Below, piece by piece: positions 25,313-33,112 of a DNA stretch of 59,623 nucleotides (its first letter is position 1; every line of letters begins with the position of its first letter). The DNA comes from Actinomycetota bacterium. Its GTDB lineage: Bacteria; Actinomycetota; Actinomycetes; Streptosporangiales; Streptosporangiaceae. The DNA lies in contig DAHVDE010000088.1 of NCBI GenBank assembly GCA_027313705.1, positions 1 to 59,623 on the forward strand, read 5' to 3'. Under the pieces are notes generated by a model. It had not been told where the DNA came from and did no database searches. It saw nothing but the letters and a program-made list of their open reading frames with translations. Both the position numbers and the translations under genes were made by a program.

Positions 25313-25346
25313 GGGGGAAAGGGCGGCACCTGCCGTTCTTTCCCCC
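25313..25346 (+). terminator. intrinsic terminator after the transfer operon
   Basis: GGGGGAAAG (25313-25321) pairs with CTTTCCCCC (25338-25346), and an inner CGGCA/TGCCG extends the hairpin. It separates the transfer block from the XRE/ImmA block. Confidence 0.6.
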
Positions 25347-25482
25347 GCACCCAAGTCACCTTCATCAGATCTGCCAAGACAAAGTCCGAAAATCATTTAA
25401 ATAATTGGCCAGGAACCGTCGACCATCGTCCACGGGAAGAATAAAATTGATGTACCGGAAGAAACGAAAGGATTTACCAAAA

Positions 25483-25869
25483 ATGACTGATGACACTAAT
25501 ACCAAAAACGTGGAACAGGCGACGGCTCGGCTGGGCGCACACGTACGCCATCTGCGCCAGATCAAGGAACAGAGCGTTCGCGGGTTGGCTGCAAGGGCCC
25601 AGGTTGACGCCACCTGGCTGTCCCGCCTGGAGCACGGCATCTATGCCTCACCAGACCCACGCTCACTCTGGCGCTTGGCACAGGCACTGGAGATCGACGT
25701 TGAAGAACTCTATCTCGATGCCGGGTACTCAGACGGTCGCGGCCTGCCGGGGTTCGGCCCTTACCTGCGCGCTAAATATGACCTGCCTGCTGAAGCCATC
25801 TTGCAGTTGGAAGCCCATTTCGAGCTGATCAGCGAAAAGTATCATGATAAGAAAGGAGAAACTCTATGA
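25483..25869 (+). CDS. XRE-family regulator, partner of ImmA/IrrE peptidase
   Basis: This encodes 128 residues. The helix-turn-helix spans about 18-75 (LGAHVRHLRQIKEQSVRGLA, then DATWLSRLEHGIY). ATG 25483 has AAAGGA upstream; an earlier ATG at 25450 is possible. Its stop overlaps the start of the ImmA/IrrE gene (ATGA). In ICEBs1-type switches the peptidase cleaves the repressor to trigger excision; a similar switch for the adjacent serine recombinase is inferred. Confidence 0.82.
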   Translation: MTDDTNTKNVEQATARLGAHVRHLRQIKEQSVRGLAARAQVDATWLSRLEHGIYASPDPRSLWRLAQALEIDVEELYLDAGYSDGRGLPGFGPYLRAKYDLPAEAILQLEAHFELISEKYHDKKGETL

Positions 25870-26429
25870 GTTCTATCATCACCGCCGTGCGCGACATCAT
25901 TCCTATCCGCCCGCTCACCTTTGTGGAAGCGCTACGAACCGCTGAGCTGCAAGCCACCAAGCTCCTTGAACTCAGCGACCTGACCGAACCACCGTTCCCG
26001 GACACCATCATCTGTGAGCTGCCCAAGCTGCAGGTCGAGCGCATCATCCCGGCACCCGCCTCCGGCGCGACTCAGTGGAGCCGGGGTCGCTGGCTCATCC
26101 TGCTGAACGGCGCGGAACGCCCCGCACGCCAGCGCTTCAGCCTGGCCCACGAGTTCAAGCACGTGCTCGACAACCCGTTCATCGACGTGCTCTACCCGCG
26201 CACCGGCAGCATGTCGCCAGCCGAACGGGCCGAGCAGATCTGTGACTACTTCGCTGCCTGCCTGCTCATGCCACGCACGTGGGTCAAGCGGTCCTGGACC
26301 CGCGGCACCCAGGAGCCGCGCACCCTGGCCCGGCAGTTTGACGTCTCGAAACAGGCCATGCAGGTGCGGCTGCTGCAGATCGGGCTCATCGACCCCGAAG
26401 CCCGCTGCCTGACGGTCGGAGCCCTGTGA
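25866..26429 (+). CDS. ImmA/IrrE family metallopeptidase
   Basis: This encodes 187 residues. The zinc motif HEFKH (H95, E96, H99, in FSLAHEFKHVLDN) and the downstream EQICDYFAACLLMP, which gives the third ligand region, are clear. The C-terminus has a helical segment (LARQFDVSKQAMQVRLLQIG) that resembles a DNA- or repressor-binding region. It is coupled to the XRE gene and followed at once by the recombinase, so it probably controls element excision or stress response. Confidence 0.9.
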   Translation: MSSIITAVRDIIPIRPLTFVEALRTAELQATKLLELSDLTEPPFPDTIICELPKLQVERIIPAPASGATQWSRGRWLILLNGAERPARQRFSLAHEFKHVLDNPFIDVLYPRTGSMSPAERAEQICDYFAACLLMPRTWVKRSWTRGTQEPRTLARQFDVSKQAMQVRLLQIGLIDPEARCLTVGAL

Positions 26430-26461
26430 TGGACAAAGTGGCCTCGACAGGAGGGCTGATC

Positions 26462-28330
26462 ATGGACGAATCGCTGGCAAGTCTGCACGACGGTGAGCCC
26501 ACGGCGGTGCTGTACCTGCGGGTCAGCACGCCCAGTCAAGTCAAGACGGACTACGACCCTGAGGGAATCTCTATCCCAGCTCAGCGCGAGGCCTGCCTGC
26601 GTAAGGCCAGCCAGTTGGGCGTACGAGTGCTCGATGATGGCGAGTACATCGAGCCCGGGCGAACCGCTACCAGCATGGACAAGCGCCCGGCCTTCCAGGC
26701 AATGCTGGAGCGGATACGAACGCAGCGCGACGTCAACTACGTGATCGTCTACAAGCTGTCCCGGATGAACCGCAACCGGCTCGACGACGCCTTCGTGCTG
26801 ACGCGGCTGCGCAAGTACAACGCCACGCTGGTGTCAGCGACGGAGAGCATCGACGCAACACCGGTCGGGCAGCTTATGCACGGCATCCTGGCGGCCTTCA
26901 ACGAGTACCGCTCCGCCGAGGATGGGGCTGATATCCGGTACAAGATGGGCGAGAAGGCCAAGCGGGGTGGCACCCTCGGCCGGGCCAAACTCGGCTACAC
27001 AAACATCCGCGACCGATTCGAAGGCCACGAGGTGCGCACGGTGGCCATCGATCCGGAACGAGCGCCCTTCGTGACGCTGGCGTTCGAGCTGTATGCCACC
27101 GGCGAGTACAGCCTGGAGCGGCTAGCCGACGAGCTGACCACGCGGGGCCTGCGCACCCGACCAGGCCGTTACCCGGCCGGGCCGGTATCGGACTCCAAGC
27201 TCGGCACGATGCTGCGTGACCGGTACTACCTCGGCATCGTGACGTACAACGGAGCTGAGTATCCCGGACGTCATCCAGCACTCGTCACGCAAGAGCTATT
27301 CGACCGGGTCCAGACGATCCTCGATGCCAGCGGCGTCAGCGGCGAGCGTAGGCGCACTCATGATCACTACCTCAAGGGCACCCTCTGGTGCCACCGCTGT
27401 CACGAGCGCGGGGAGCGCCGGCGCCTCATCATCACGAAGACGACCAACCGGCATGGCGTCAGCTACATGTACTTCTTCTGCCGAGGCCGCCAAGAGGCTG
27501 GCTGCGACCTGCCCCACCTGCCGGTCGAGCACGTTGAAGACGCTGTGACGCGCCACTGGGCCACGGAGCGCATATCCGAAGAGATCCAGGCGCGAATCGG
27601 GCAAGGGCTCAAGACCGTCCTCGATGAGACCACCGCCAGCCTGCGACTCCTCCGAGAGCAACTCAGTGTGGAGCTGGCCCGGATCGACCGGCAGGAAGAG
27701 AACCTGCTTGATCTTGCCGCAGACAGCTCCCTGGATACTGGCAAGGTCCGAACGCGACTATCCCGGCTCCAGTCCCAGCGCAAAGAGATCCAGGGGCGGC
27801 TTGGAAACAGCGATGAGCACATGGCCCAGGGTGCTGCCGTCCTTGCGATGCAGCTTGATCTGCTCCAGAATCCGCAAGAGCTCTACCGGCAGCTATCTGA
27901 CCAGGGTCGGCGTCTGCTCAACCAGGCGATGTTCGAGGAACTGCTGATAGACCAGGACCGCGAGGAACTGACGATCCAGGTTGCAGGACTGACGTATACC
28001 GAGCCCGTCCGCGATCTTGTACTTGCCGCCCGCTACTACCGCGAACAGCACCAGCCTGAGCGGACTGCCAACGCAAACAGGCTCACCGTAACTGGTGAGC
28101 CTGAGCGGAGAACCTTGGCGGGCCTGCTCTTCCCCGTTTTTCAGGACGAGGGTTGGAATAAGACCGCCATGGTGGAGCTTAGGGGATTCGAACCCCTGAC
28201 CTCTTGCATGCCATTCGCGGTGGTCTCCTCCGCCAAGGTCGCGAGAGGTCTGTTTGTGCAGGTCAGAGGCGCGCGGCATTCGCGCTGCGTCGATCCTAGG
28301 CCGGCCGAAGCGGGTTGCGTAGTCACTTAG
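26462..28330 (+). CDS. large serine recombinase, C-terminus runs into a tRNA-Ala fragment
   Basis: This encodes 622 residues. The resolvase domain has catalytic S22 in VLYLRVSTPSQ and YKLSRMNRNRLDD. A recombinase domain (LGRAKLGYTN, then LADELTTRGLRTRPGRYPAG) and a zinc-ribbon (CHRCHERGERRR, then CRGRQEAGCDLPH) with coiled coil follow. ATG 26462 has GGAGG upstream; ATG 26429 overlaps the previous stop. From about residue 571 the frame crosses the att copy of tRNA-Ala (VELRGFEPLTSCMP is translated tRNA) and ends at 28330 in non-native sequence. A hairpin at 28078-28103 lies near the likely true end. It should integrate the 20-28 kb element. Confidence 0.88.
   Translation: MDESLASLHDGEPTAVLYLRVSTPSQVKTDYDPEGISIPAQREACLRKASQLGVRVLDDGEYIEPGRTATSMDKRPAFQAMLERIRTQRDVNYVIVYKLSRMNRNRLDDAFVLTRLRKYNATLVSATESIDATPVGQLMHGILAAFNEYRSAEDGADIRYKMGEKAKRGGTLGRAKLGYTNIRDRFEGHEVRTVAIDPERAPFVTLAFELYATGEYSLERLADELTTRGLRTRPGRYPAGPVSDSKLGTMLRDRYYLGIVTYNGAEYPGRHPALVTQELFDRVQTILDASGVSGERRRTHDHYLKGTLWCHRCHERGERRRLIITKTTNRHGVSYMYFFCRGRQEAGCDLPHLPVEHVEDAVTRHWATERISEEIQARIGQGLKTVLDETTASLRLLREQLSVELARIDRQEENLLDLAADSSLDTGKVRTRLSRLQSQRKEIQGRLGNSDEHMAQGAAVLAMQLDLLQNPQELYRQLSDQGRRLLNQAMFEELLIDQDREELTIQVAGLTYTEPVRDLVLAARYYREQHQPERTANANRLTVTGEPERRTLAGLLFPVFQDEGWNKTAMVELRGFEPLTSCMPFAVVSSAKVARGLFVQVRGARHSRCVDPRPAEAGCVVT
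28172..28214 (+). repeat. attL, 43-bp copy of the tRNA-Ala 3' end
   Basis: This is identical over 43 bp to 40379-40421 and covers the tRNA from the anticodon loop to the discriminator base plus one. Sequence identity breaks at both ends (G/A on the left, T/G on the right). Confidence 0.9.
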
Positions 28331-28345
28331 TTAGTCACTGGTTCT
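28320..28345 (+). promoter_or_regulatory. integrase arm-type sites, left end
   Basis: TAGTCACT occurs at 28320 and 28332, spaced 12 bp, followed by GGTTCT. The same pair with the same spacing and orientation lies at 40331 and 40343 inside the right end. Paired direct repeats flanking the core fit arm-binding sites of a tyrosine integrase. Confidence 0.65.
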
Positions 28346-28376
28346 TCCGGCCTCGCCGACAAGGAGGTGAGGCACG

Positions 28377-28598
28377 TTGGCAATCCGCATCGACGACGAC
28401 CTTATGACTTTGGAGATCGACGGCACCGTCATCGCCAGGGCCAGACGGCTAACTGGCGGCTGGTGGGAGATCTCCTACTGGCCTAGGTTCTTCGACCGCA
28501 ACCAGGCAATCACGGCGCTGACCGTGACTGAGCTGCTGGAGAGCGGCTATCCGAGCGATGACCCGCTCGTGCTGGCGTTGCGGGAGGAACTGCGATGA
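28377..28598 (+). CDS. small element protein (73 aa)
   Basis: TTG 28377 has a near-perfect AAGGAGGTGA ribosome site. The product (MAIRIDDDLMTLEIDGTVIA at the start, WWEISYWP in the middle, acidic end) is soluble and unrecognised; similar short acidic proteins occur next to DUF2637 genes in actinomycete elements. Its stop overlaps the DUF2637 start. Confidence 0.65.
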   Translation: MAIRIDDDLMTLEIDGTVIARARRLTGGWWEISYWPRFFDRNQAITALTVTELLESGYPSDDPLVLALREELR

Positions 28599-29173
28599 CC
28601 GACCGGCTCATCAGGATCACGACCGCGCTCGCTGTGGCGACGGTCGCGGCGGTGGCGGCAGTGATCTCCTACCGTCACGCTTACGAATTGGTCAGCACAC
28701 ACGGCGAGACTGGGCTGACCGCGCGGCTGGTTCCCTTTACCGTCGATGGCCTGATCGTTGCAGCCAGCATGCTGATACTCGATGCCAATCGGCGGGCCAA
28801 GCCTGTACCAGCGCTGGCGCGGTGGTGCCTGGGTGCTGGCATCGTGGCGACCATCTGCGCCAACCTGGCGCATGGCCTGGGACACGGCCCGATCGGCGCC
28901 CTGGTCAGTGCGTGGCCCGCGCTCGCGCTAGCTGGCTCATTTGAGTTGCTCATGCTGCTGATCCGGGCTGAGCGCGAGGAAGCAACTAGGCAAGGCTCAG
29001 ACGCCGCCAAGACACGACGTGGAGCCAAGGTGGCGCAGCGTGCGCCAGCCGTGCCAACCATGGGGCAGACGATCAGGGAGCGGCATCAGGGCGGCCGCAG
29101 TCAACGCGCCATCGCACGAGAACTCAGCATCGACCGCCGCAAGGTCAAGCAGATCATTGATCAGGCGACATGA
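28595..29173 (+). CDS. DUF2637 membrane protein, spread-type
   Basis: This encodes 192 residues. Four membrane helices (about 8-27, 43-62, 75-97, 103-125) are followed by a cytoplasmic tail with a helix-turn-helix-like stretch (GRSQRAIARELSIDRRKVKQ). DUF2637 proteins are common in actinomycete plasmids and AICEs, where they are linked to intramycelial spread; the DNA-binding tail fits contact with the element. It is coupled to the gene before it and ends at a terminator. Confidence 0.82.
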   Translation: MTDRLIRITTALAVATVAAVAAVISYRHAYELVSTHGETGLTARLVPFTVDGLIVAASMLILDANRRAKPVPALARWCLGAGIVATICANLAHGLGHGPIGALVSAWPALALAGSFELLMLLIRAEREEATRQGSDAAKTRRGAKVAQRAPAVPTMGQTIRERHQGGRSQRAIARELSIDRRKVKQIIDQAT

Positions 29174-29178
29174 TTGAG

Positions 29179-29215
29179 GGTGGCGTGCTTAGGTGACCTC
29201 GCCAGGCACGCCACC
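29179..29215 (+). terminator. intrinsic terminator after DUF2637 gene
   Basis: GGTGGCGTGC (29179-29188) pairs perfectly with GCACGCCACC (29206-29215), followed by TTAAT. Confidence 0.6.
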
Positions 29216-29344
29216 TTAATGCTGCTCAACTCCGTGCCGACCTCATGACTGAACTCGCGCGAGAACAATGCTCAAGCAGGCGTGCATTTCCGAAAGTATG
29301 CTATTTGCTTCGACCTGACTGGGCATAGCCCCAGCCTCGTGCAT

Positions 29345-29554
29345 CTACTTATTTCGCTTATCGACAATCCTGCTTTGATGGTAATTTCTCTCGGACGGAC
29401 TGACAACACCATTGTTGCTCAGCTCGTATAGGTACTTGCCGAGGCTCTTCGGATCACTGATCCAGCCTTTATGTAGAAGTATCTCCGCGAGGGACGTGTC
29501 GAGAGTATGTGTAGTGTGCAAGACTGCGAGCAGCCAGCCTTTATTTTTCGGCAC
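29345..29554 (-). CDS. small cargo protein (69 aa), unknown
   Basis: The product starts MPKNKGWLLAVLHTTHTLDT and contains SLGKYLYELSNNGVVSPSER, suggesting a small winged-helix fold. Its start lies 14 bp inside the end of the 29541-29906 gene, so the two are coupled. Base composition is clearly less GC-rich than the rest of the element, a sign of separate origin. No family is recognised. Confidence 0.5.
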   Translation of the reverse strand: MPKNKGWLLAVLHTTHTLDTSLAEILLHKGWISDPKSLGKYLYELSNNGVVSPSERNYHQSRIVDKRNK

Positions 29555-29906
29555 GTTTCAGACGGGAAGCAATTGAATTTCGCAAATCGCGTATGTTTAG
29601 ATCTCCAACTTTGCGATGAGAGATGCGTTTGAAGGTAGAGTTAAACCGAGTAGAGCTGCTCCGACCGTCAATGCGCATAATGCCAGGCTCAGCATTCGGA
29701 TCGAGCATGACACATAGATAATCGGCACTCTTGTTGGTTCCTTTACTTTCTCTGCGAGATAAGAATGAGTTGTTGAATACGATGAAATCTCCCACCGGAA
29801 CTCGCTCCTTGTGGCACCAATCTTCAAATATCTGTGAGCCGAGGAGAGTGGATACCTGATGACAGGCGGCCTTATAGACTTGTTCTTGCTGCTCCGCTGA
29901 TGGCAT
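29541..29906 (-). CDS. low-GC cargo protein (121 aa), unknown
   Basis: ATG 29906 (MPSAEQQEQVYKAACHQVST) is preferred; the frame is open to 30029. The product is mixed alpha/beta with VPVGDFIVFNNSFLSRR and YLCVMLDPNAEPGIMRIDGR, and a basic end. It overlaps the 69-residue gene by 14 bp. The pair is AT-richer than its neighbours and faces away from the transfer genes, so it looks like cargo; a defence or toxin role is only a guess. Confidence 0.5.
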   Translation of the reverse strand: MPSAEQQEQVYKAACHQVSTLLGSQIFEDWCHKERVPVGDFIVFNNSFLSRRESKGTNKSADYLCVMLDPNAEPGIMRIDGRSSSTRFNSTFKRISHRKVGDLNIRDLRNSIASRLKRAEK

Positions 29907-30246
29907 TGGAGTAACCACTTTCGAACTAAGTGAGACTTTAAGGAGCCTGATCGATGCGCTGCGCGGCTCGCGATTCGCAGTTAGGCATCCAACGCCAGGC
30001 TCGAACCTCGGGGCACTTCGGCAGGTCATTCATTATAGCGCCATGCGAGAGATGATCGCCTAGTTTCCAACTGATCAAGTTGGATTTTGAATACGTTTAT
30101 GAGGACATCTCGGTTTGTTCGTGAATCGCGATGTTGTGGTTTCGGCAACTGCTTGCATTTGGGCGCGTATGAGGCTCTGCACACTGCCTCGTGCGTTCGG
30201 AGGGCTCAGGTTAGTGGTCGGGCCGCTTGGCCGAAAGTAGATATAT

Positions 30247-30819
30247 GTGCTGAGAAGGCGCTATTGTCATAGAGTCGCTGGTGAAGGGGTCGAACGGTTG
30301 CGTACGTTTGGCGAGCGGCAGGTATACGAGGGCCCCGAGCTGCGTATGGGCCAGCTTGATGTCGAGCTGCCCGGTGGCGAGCGCATCTGGTGGGATGTCG
30401 TACACCTGTTCCGCTCCGCCTCGGCGGTCGTGGTTGATGGCAACGGCCGACTACTGCTGGTGCAGCGGAATCGGTTCGTGATAGGCCGTTTGGGCTGGGA
30501 GCTGCCTGGTGGCCCGGTCGATGAGGACGAGGAGCCACAGGAGGCCGCAGCGCGAGAGCTAGAGGACCAGACCGGGTACAGAGCCAGTAAGCTTTACGAG
30601 CTTCTGAGGTTCTCGCCCGAGCCGCGCTCGGTAGACGGTGAGCACACGATCTTTCTCACCCGAAGCCCCGAGCGGATCGACAGCGAAATCGCCACCTGGG
30701 ACATCGGCCGCGTGGAGTGGATACCACTGGAGTCGGTTCCCGGACTAGTCGCAAGTGGCGAGATCTGGGCAGGCGCGACGCTAGTCGGATTAATGAAGTA
30801 CCTGGCTGACGAACGCTAA
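30247..30819 (+). CDS. Nudix-fold protein, Pif-like, with degenerate Nudix box
   Basis: This encodes 190 residues. The Nudix region is GWELPGGPVDEDEEPQEAAA followed by RELEDQTGY: the helix that should read REUxEExGU has DQ in place of the two glutamates, one of which is a metal ligand in MutT. Catalysis may be weakened or lost. The pSAM2 immunity factor Pif, which blocks entry of a second copy, is also a Nudix protein, so by position this is probably the element's transfer-immunity protein. It could instead be an ADP-ribose-type hydrolase with a relaxed motif. The start ATG is uncertain. Confidence 0.75.
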   Translation: MLRRRYCHRVAGEGVERLRTFGERQVYEGPELRMGQLDVELPGGERIWWDVVHLFRSASAVVVDGNGRLLLVQRNRFVIGRLGWELPGGPVDEDEEPQEAAARELEDQTGYRASKLYELLRFSPEPRSVDGEHTIFLTRSPERIDSEIATWDIGRVEWIPLESVPGLVASGEIWAGATLVGLMKYLADER

Positions 30820-30846
30820 CGTCCGTTCAGGCTGTGCCCAGAGAAC

Positions 30847-31413
30847 CTAGGCGTGCGCTGACTTCGATCTGATCAGGCGATGGGCTTCTTCAAGCGCGAG
30901 CTGCCACGGGAACGTGCCAATGAGATCGTCTCCGGCGCGTGGCGCGTGTGGCTCGATACCGCCAGGGCCAAGCAGGATATGCACCCCTTCGCTACGCAGG
31001 GCTTCGACGCTGCGCCGGAACGGCTGCCGGCCAGCGAGCGCGCTGTTGACGAACGGAAGAACGACGATCGGCACGCCAAGGCCGGTCGTCTCGGCCAGGA
31101 CGCCGAGGGCATACGTATCGCTGATCCCGTGTGCCCACTTGTTGATCGTGTTGTACGTGGCCGCCGCGACGATGATCGCGTCCGGTATCGCGGACCTCGG
31201 ATCGCCGGGTTTGCCGTACTCGCTGCGTACCGGCTTGCCGGTCAGTTCCTCAACAGCGGCCGAGTCGAAGAACTCCAGCGCGGCAGGGGTCGCGATCACC
31301 TGAACTACCCACCCGCGATCGTGGGCGAGCTTGACGAAGGTCTCGATAGCCGAGGCCGGGCCGGCACCGCACACGATCACCGACAAGACGCGCCGAGTCT
31401 GGCCGTCGCTCAT
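30847..31413 (-). CDS. flavoprotein (PPC decarboxylase-like fold)
   Basis: This encodes 188 residues. VIVCGAGPASA at the N-terminus, ATPAALEFFD, PDAIIVAAATYNTINKWAHG and PIVVLPFVNSALA match the FMN-binding flavoprotein family related to phosphopantothenoylcysteine decarboxylase. The ATG overlaps the stop of the XRE-TPR reading frame (ATGA). Flavoprotein genes behind XRE-TPR regulators are common in actinomycete elements; the substrate is unknown. Confidence 0.8.
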   Translation of the reverse strand: MSDGQTRRVLSVIVCGAGPASAIETFVKLAHDRGWVVQVIATPAALEFFDSAAVEELTGKPVRSEYGKPGDPRSAIPDAIIVAAATYNTINKWAHGISDTYALGVLAETTGLGVPIVVLPFVNSALAGRQPFRRSVEALRSEGVHILLGPGGIEPHAPRAGDDLIGTFPWQLALEEAHRLIRSKSAHA

Positions 31414-32806
31414 CTGGCCACGCCAATCCGCTCAGCGAAGTCTTCGGCATCGCGCCTGACGGTAGGCGGAACTGCGGCGAGCAGTTCCCGTACGAGCCGG
31501 TGCACGGCAGGCCGGTCGGCTACTTCCTCGTGCGCGGTTTGCTCGGCCGAACGAAGCGCCAGGTAAGCCTTCTCGTGCTTGCCCCACAGCAGATAAGCAC
31601 GGGCAGTGTCGATGAGCAGGCTCGCTCGGCGTTCGGTGACCTTGATCGTGCTCAGTTCGATACTGCGGGCCACTTCCACTGCGGTTCCGGCGTCGCCGAG
31701 GGTGACACAGATGTTGACCCGGTGCTGCCTGGCATTGGTGGGTCCGAACGCGGTGCCACGCAGGTTGCCGTCTACGCCGAGCCGGCGGCCGGCTTCGTCG
31801 GCTTCGTCAAGGAGTTCGAGGGCCGCACCGCGGTTGTCGTCTTCGGCGGCTGCGATCGCGCCGCGGAGCAGGATCGATCCGTAGACCGACAGGGATTCGG
31901 GGGAGTGCGCGGGGAGGTCGTGGTCGAGCTTGGCCGCGTAGCTGCGGGCGGTTGCGGTGGCGGCTGCCAGGTGACCGCCGCGCATGAGCGTGTGCGTAAT
32001 GATGCGGGAGCTGGCCCCGACCATGAGCGGATCTTCGCTGGCTCGGGCAGCGGTCATGCTGCGGTCGGCGGCGAGGTAGGCCAGGCCCTGGTCGTCCAGC
32101 TTCAGCAGCAGCCCGGCTGCGACGTGGTAAGCGTCAGCGGTCAGTCCGTACACCTGGAGTTGCTCGTCTCCGTCCGCTGCGGTCGATGCGTCGGCGAGCC
32201 GCCCGAGCAGGCCGGGGAGAGTCTTGGTACCTTGGCGTAGCGGCACGCCTGGTAGTCGAGCCGGGCTCGGCTGACCGCTTTGGCGAGCGCGGCGACATTG
32301 GCCTGCGCGTCGAGCTGGGCCGTCTCAGCGGGGGAGTGGCCGAACAGAACTGATGCGAACGGGTCGGCGCTGGTGAACGTACCGGGCGGAGCGGCCGGGA
32401 GCATGGCGCTCACCACGGACGCGCCGGTTAGTCCGACGAAATCACGGCGTCGCACTGGGTCGCCTCCCTCCTCTTCAGCCGTCGAGCCGGGCGGCGGAAG
32501 CAGGTGCCACTCTTCGAGCGGGGCCAGGCCGAACCTGATGCGAGCGGGATCGGGCATGCGGAGCCCATCGGCGATGTCCTCGAACCCCGACATGTACTTG
32601 ATGCCGGCGACCTTGCCCTCTAGCTTGCTGATCTTCGGCTGCGTCAGGCGGCATGCCGCGCCGATCTGGGTCTGACTGACCTTGGTGTGATGCTGGATCA
32701 GCAGGAACAGTTCGCCGACATCCCGCGTCGCCAGAGCGTCTTTCGTCCGGGGCAGGTTCCAGAACCAATCGGGGATCTCGAATAACTCGATACCGCCAAT
32801 GGGCAT
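31410..32806 (-). pseudogene. XRE-TPR regulator, frameshifted
   Basis: Two frames together make one protein of about 465 residues. Frame 1 (32806 to about 32225) has a helix-turn-helix near residues 40-75 (VSQTQIGAACRLTQPKISKL) and runs to YQACRYAKV; frame 2 continues LPGLLGRLADAST through TPR-like repeats to 31410. The join is near 32215-32235, where one base seems to be missing. ATG 32804-32806 has GGAGGGA upstream. It may be a real mutation, a sequencing error or, less likely, programmed frameshifting. It is divergent from the 32930 gene and coupled to the flavoprotein gene. Confidence 0.75.
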
Positions 32807-32929
32807 GTCGGCGTCCCTCCGGATCGGCGCTTCGCTCGCTGTTGGAAGCTGGCAGCTACGAGCTTATGCCTTCGAGGCATATACCTGCCTGGGATGGCTT
32901 AGCCGGGCCGTGACCGCGATCTTGGGTGC

Positions 32930-33112
32930 ATGATTACCGCGCTCAAGCACCAGGCCGAGACCTGCTCGTCATGTCGAGGCCGTGGCTGGAAATACTGCCG
33001 GTCGCGGCGTGCCGTGGCCATTGGGGTTGTGACTTCAGGGCATTCTGCGCCGAAACGTACGACGTGCCCTGACTGTCGCGGAATCGGCACGGCGGCGGGA
33101 ACGGCTGCCTGA
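32930..33112 (+). CDS. small double-CxxCxGxG zinc protein (60 aa)
   Basis: Two DnaJ-type zinc motifs are visible, CSSCRGRGW and CPDCRGIG. Its stop TGA overlaps the ATG of the next gene (TGATG), so it is coupled to the XRE regulator. Such small zinc-finger proteins are frequent in actinomycete elements; function is unknown. Confidence 0.65.
   Translation: MITALKHQAETCSSCRGRGWKYCRSRRAVAIGVVTSGHSAPKRTTCPDCRGIGTAAGTAA

Noticed and set aside
31410-32806. Programmed ribosomal frameshift joining the two XRE-TPR halves.
   Set aside because: No clear slippery heptamer or downstream structure is visible; a one-base deletion explains it more simply.
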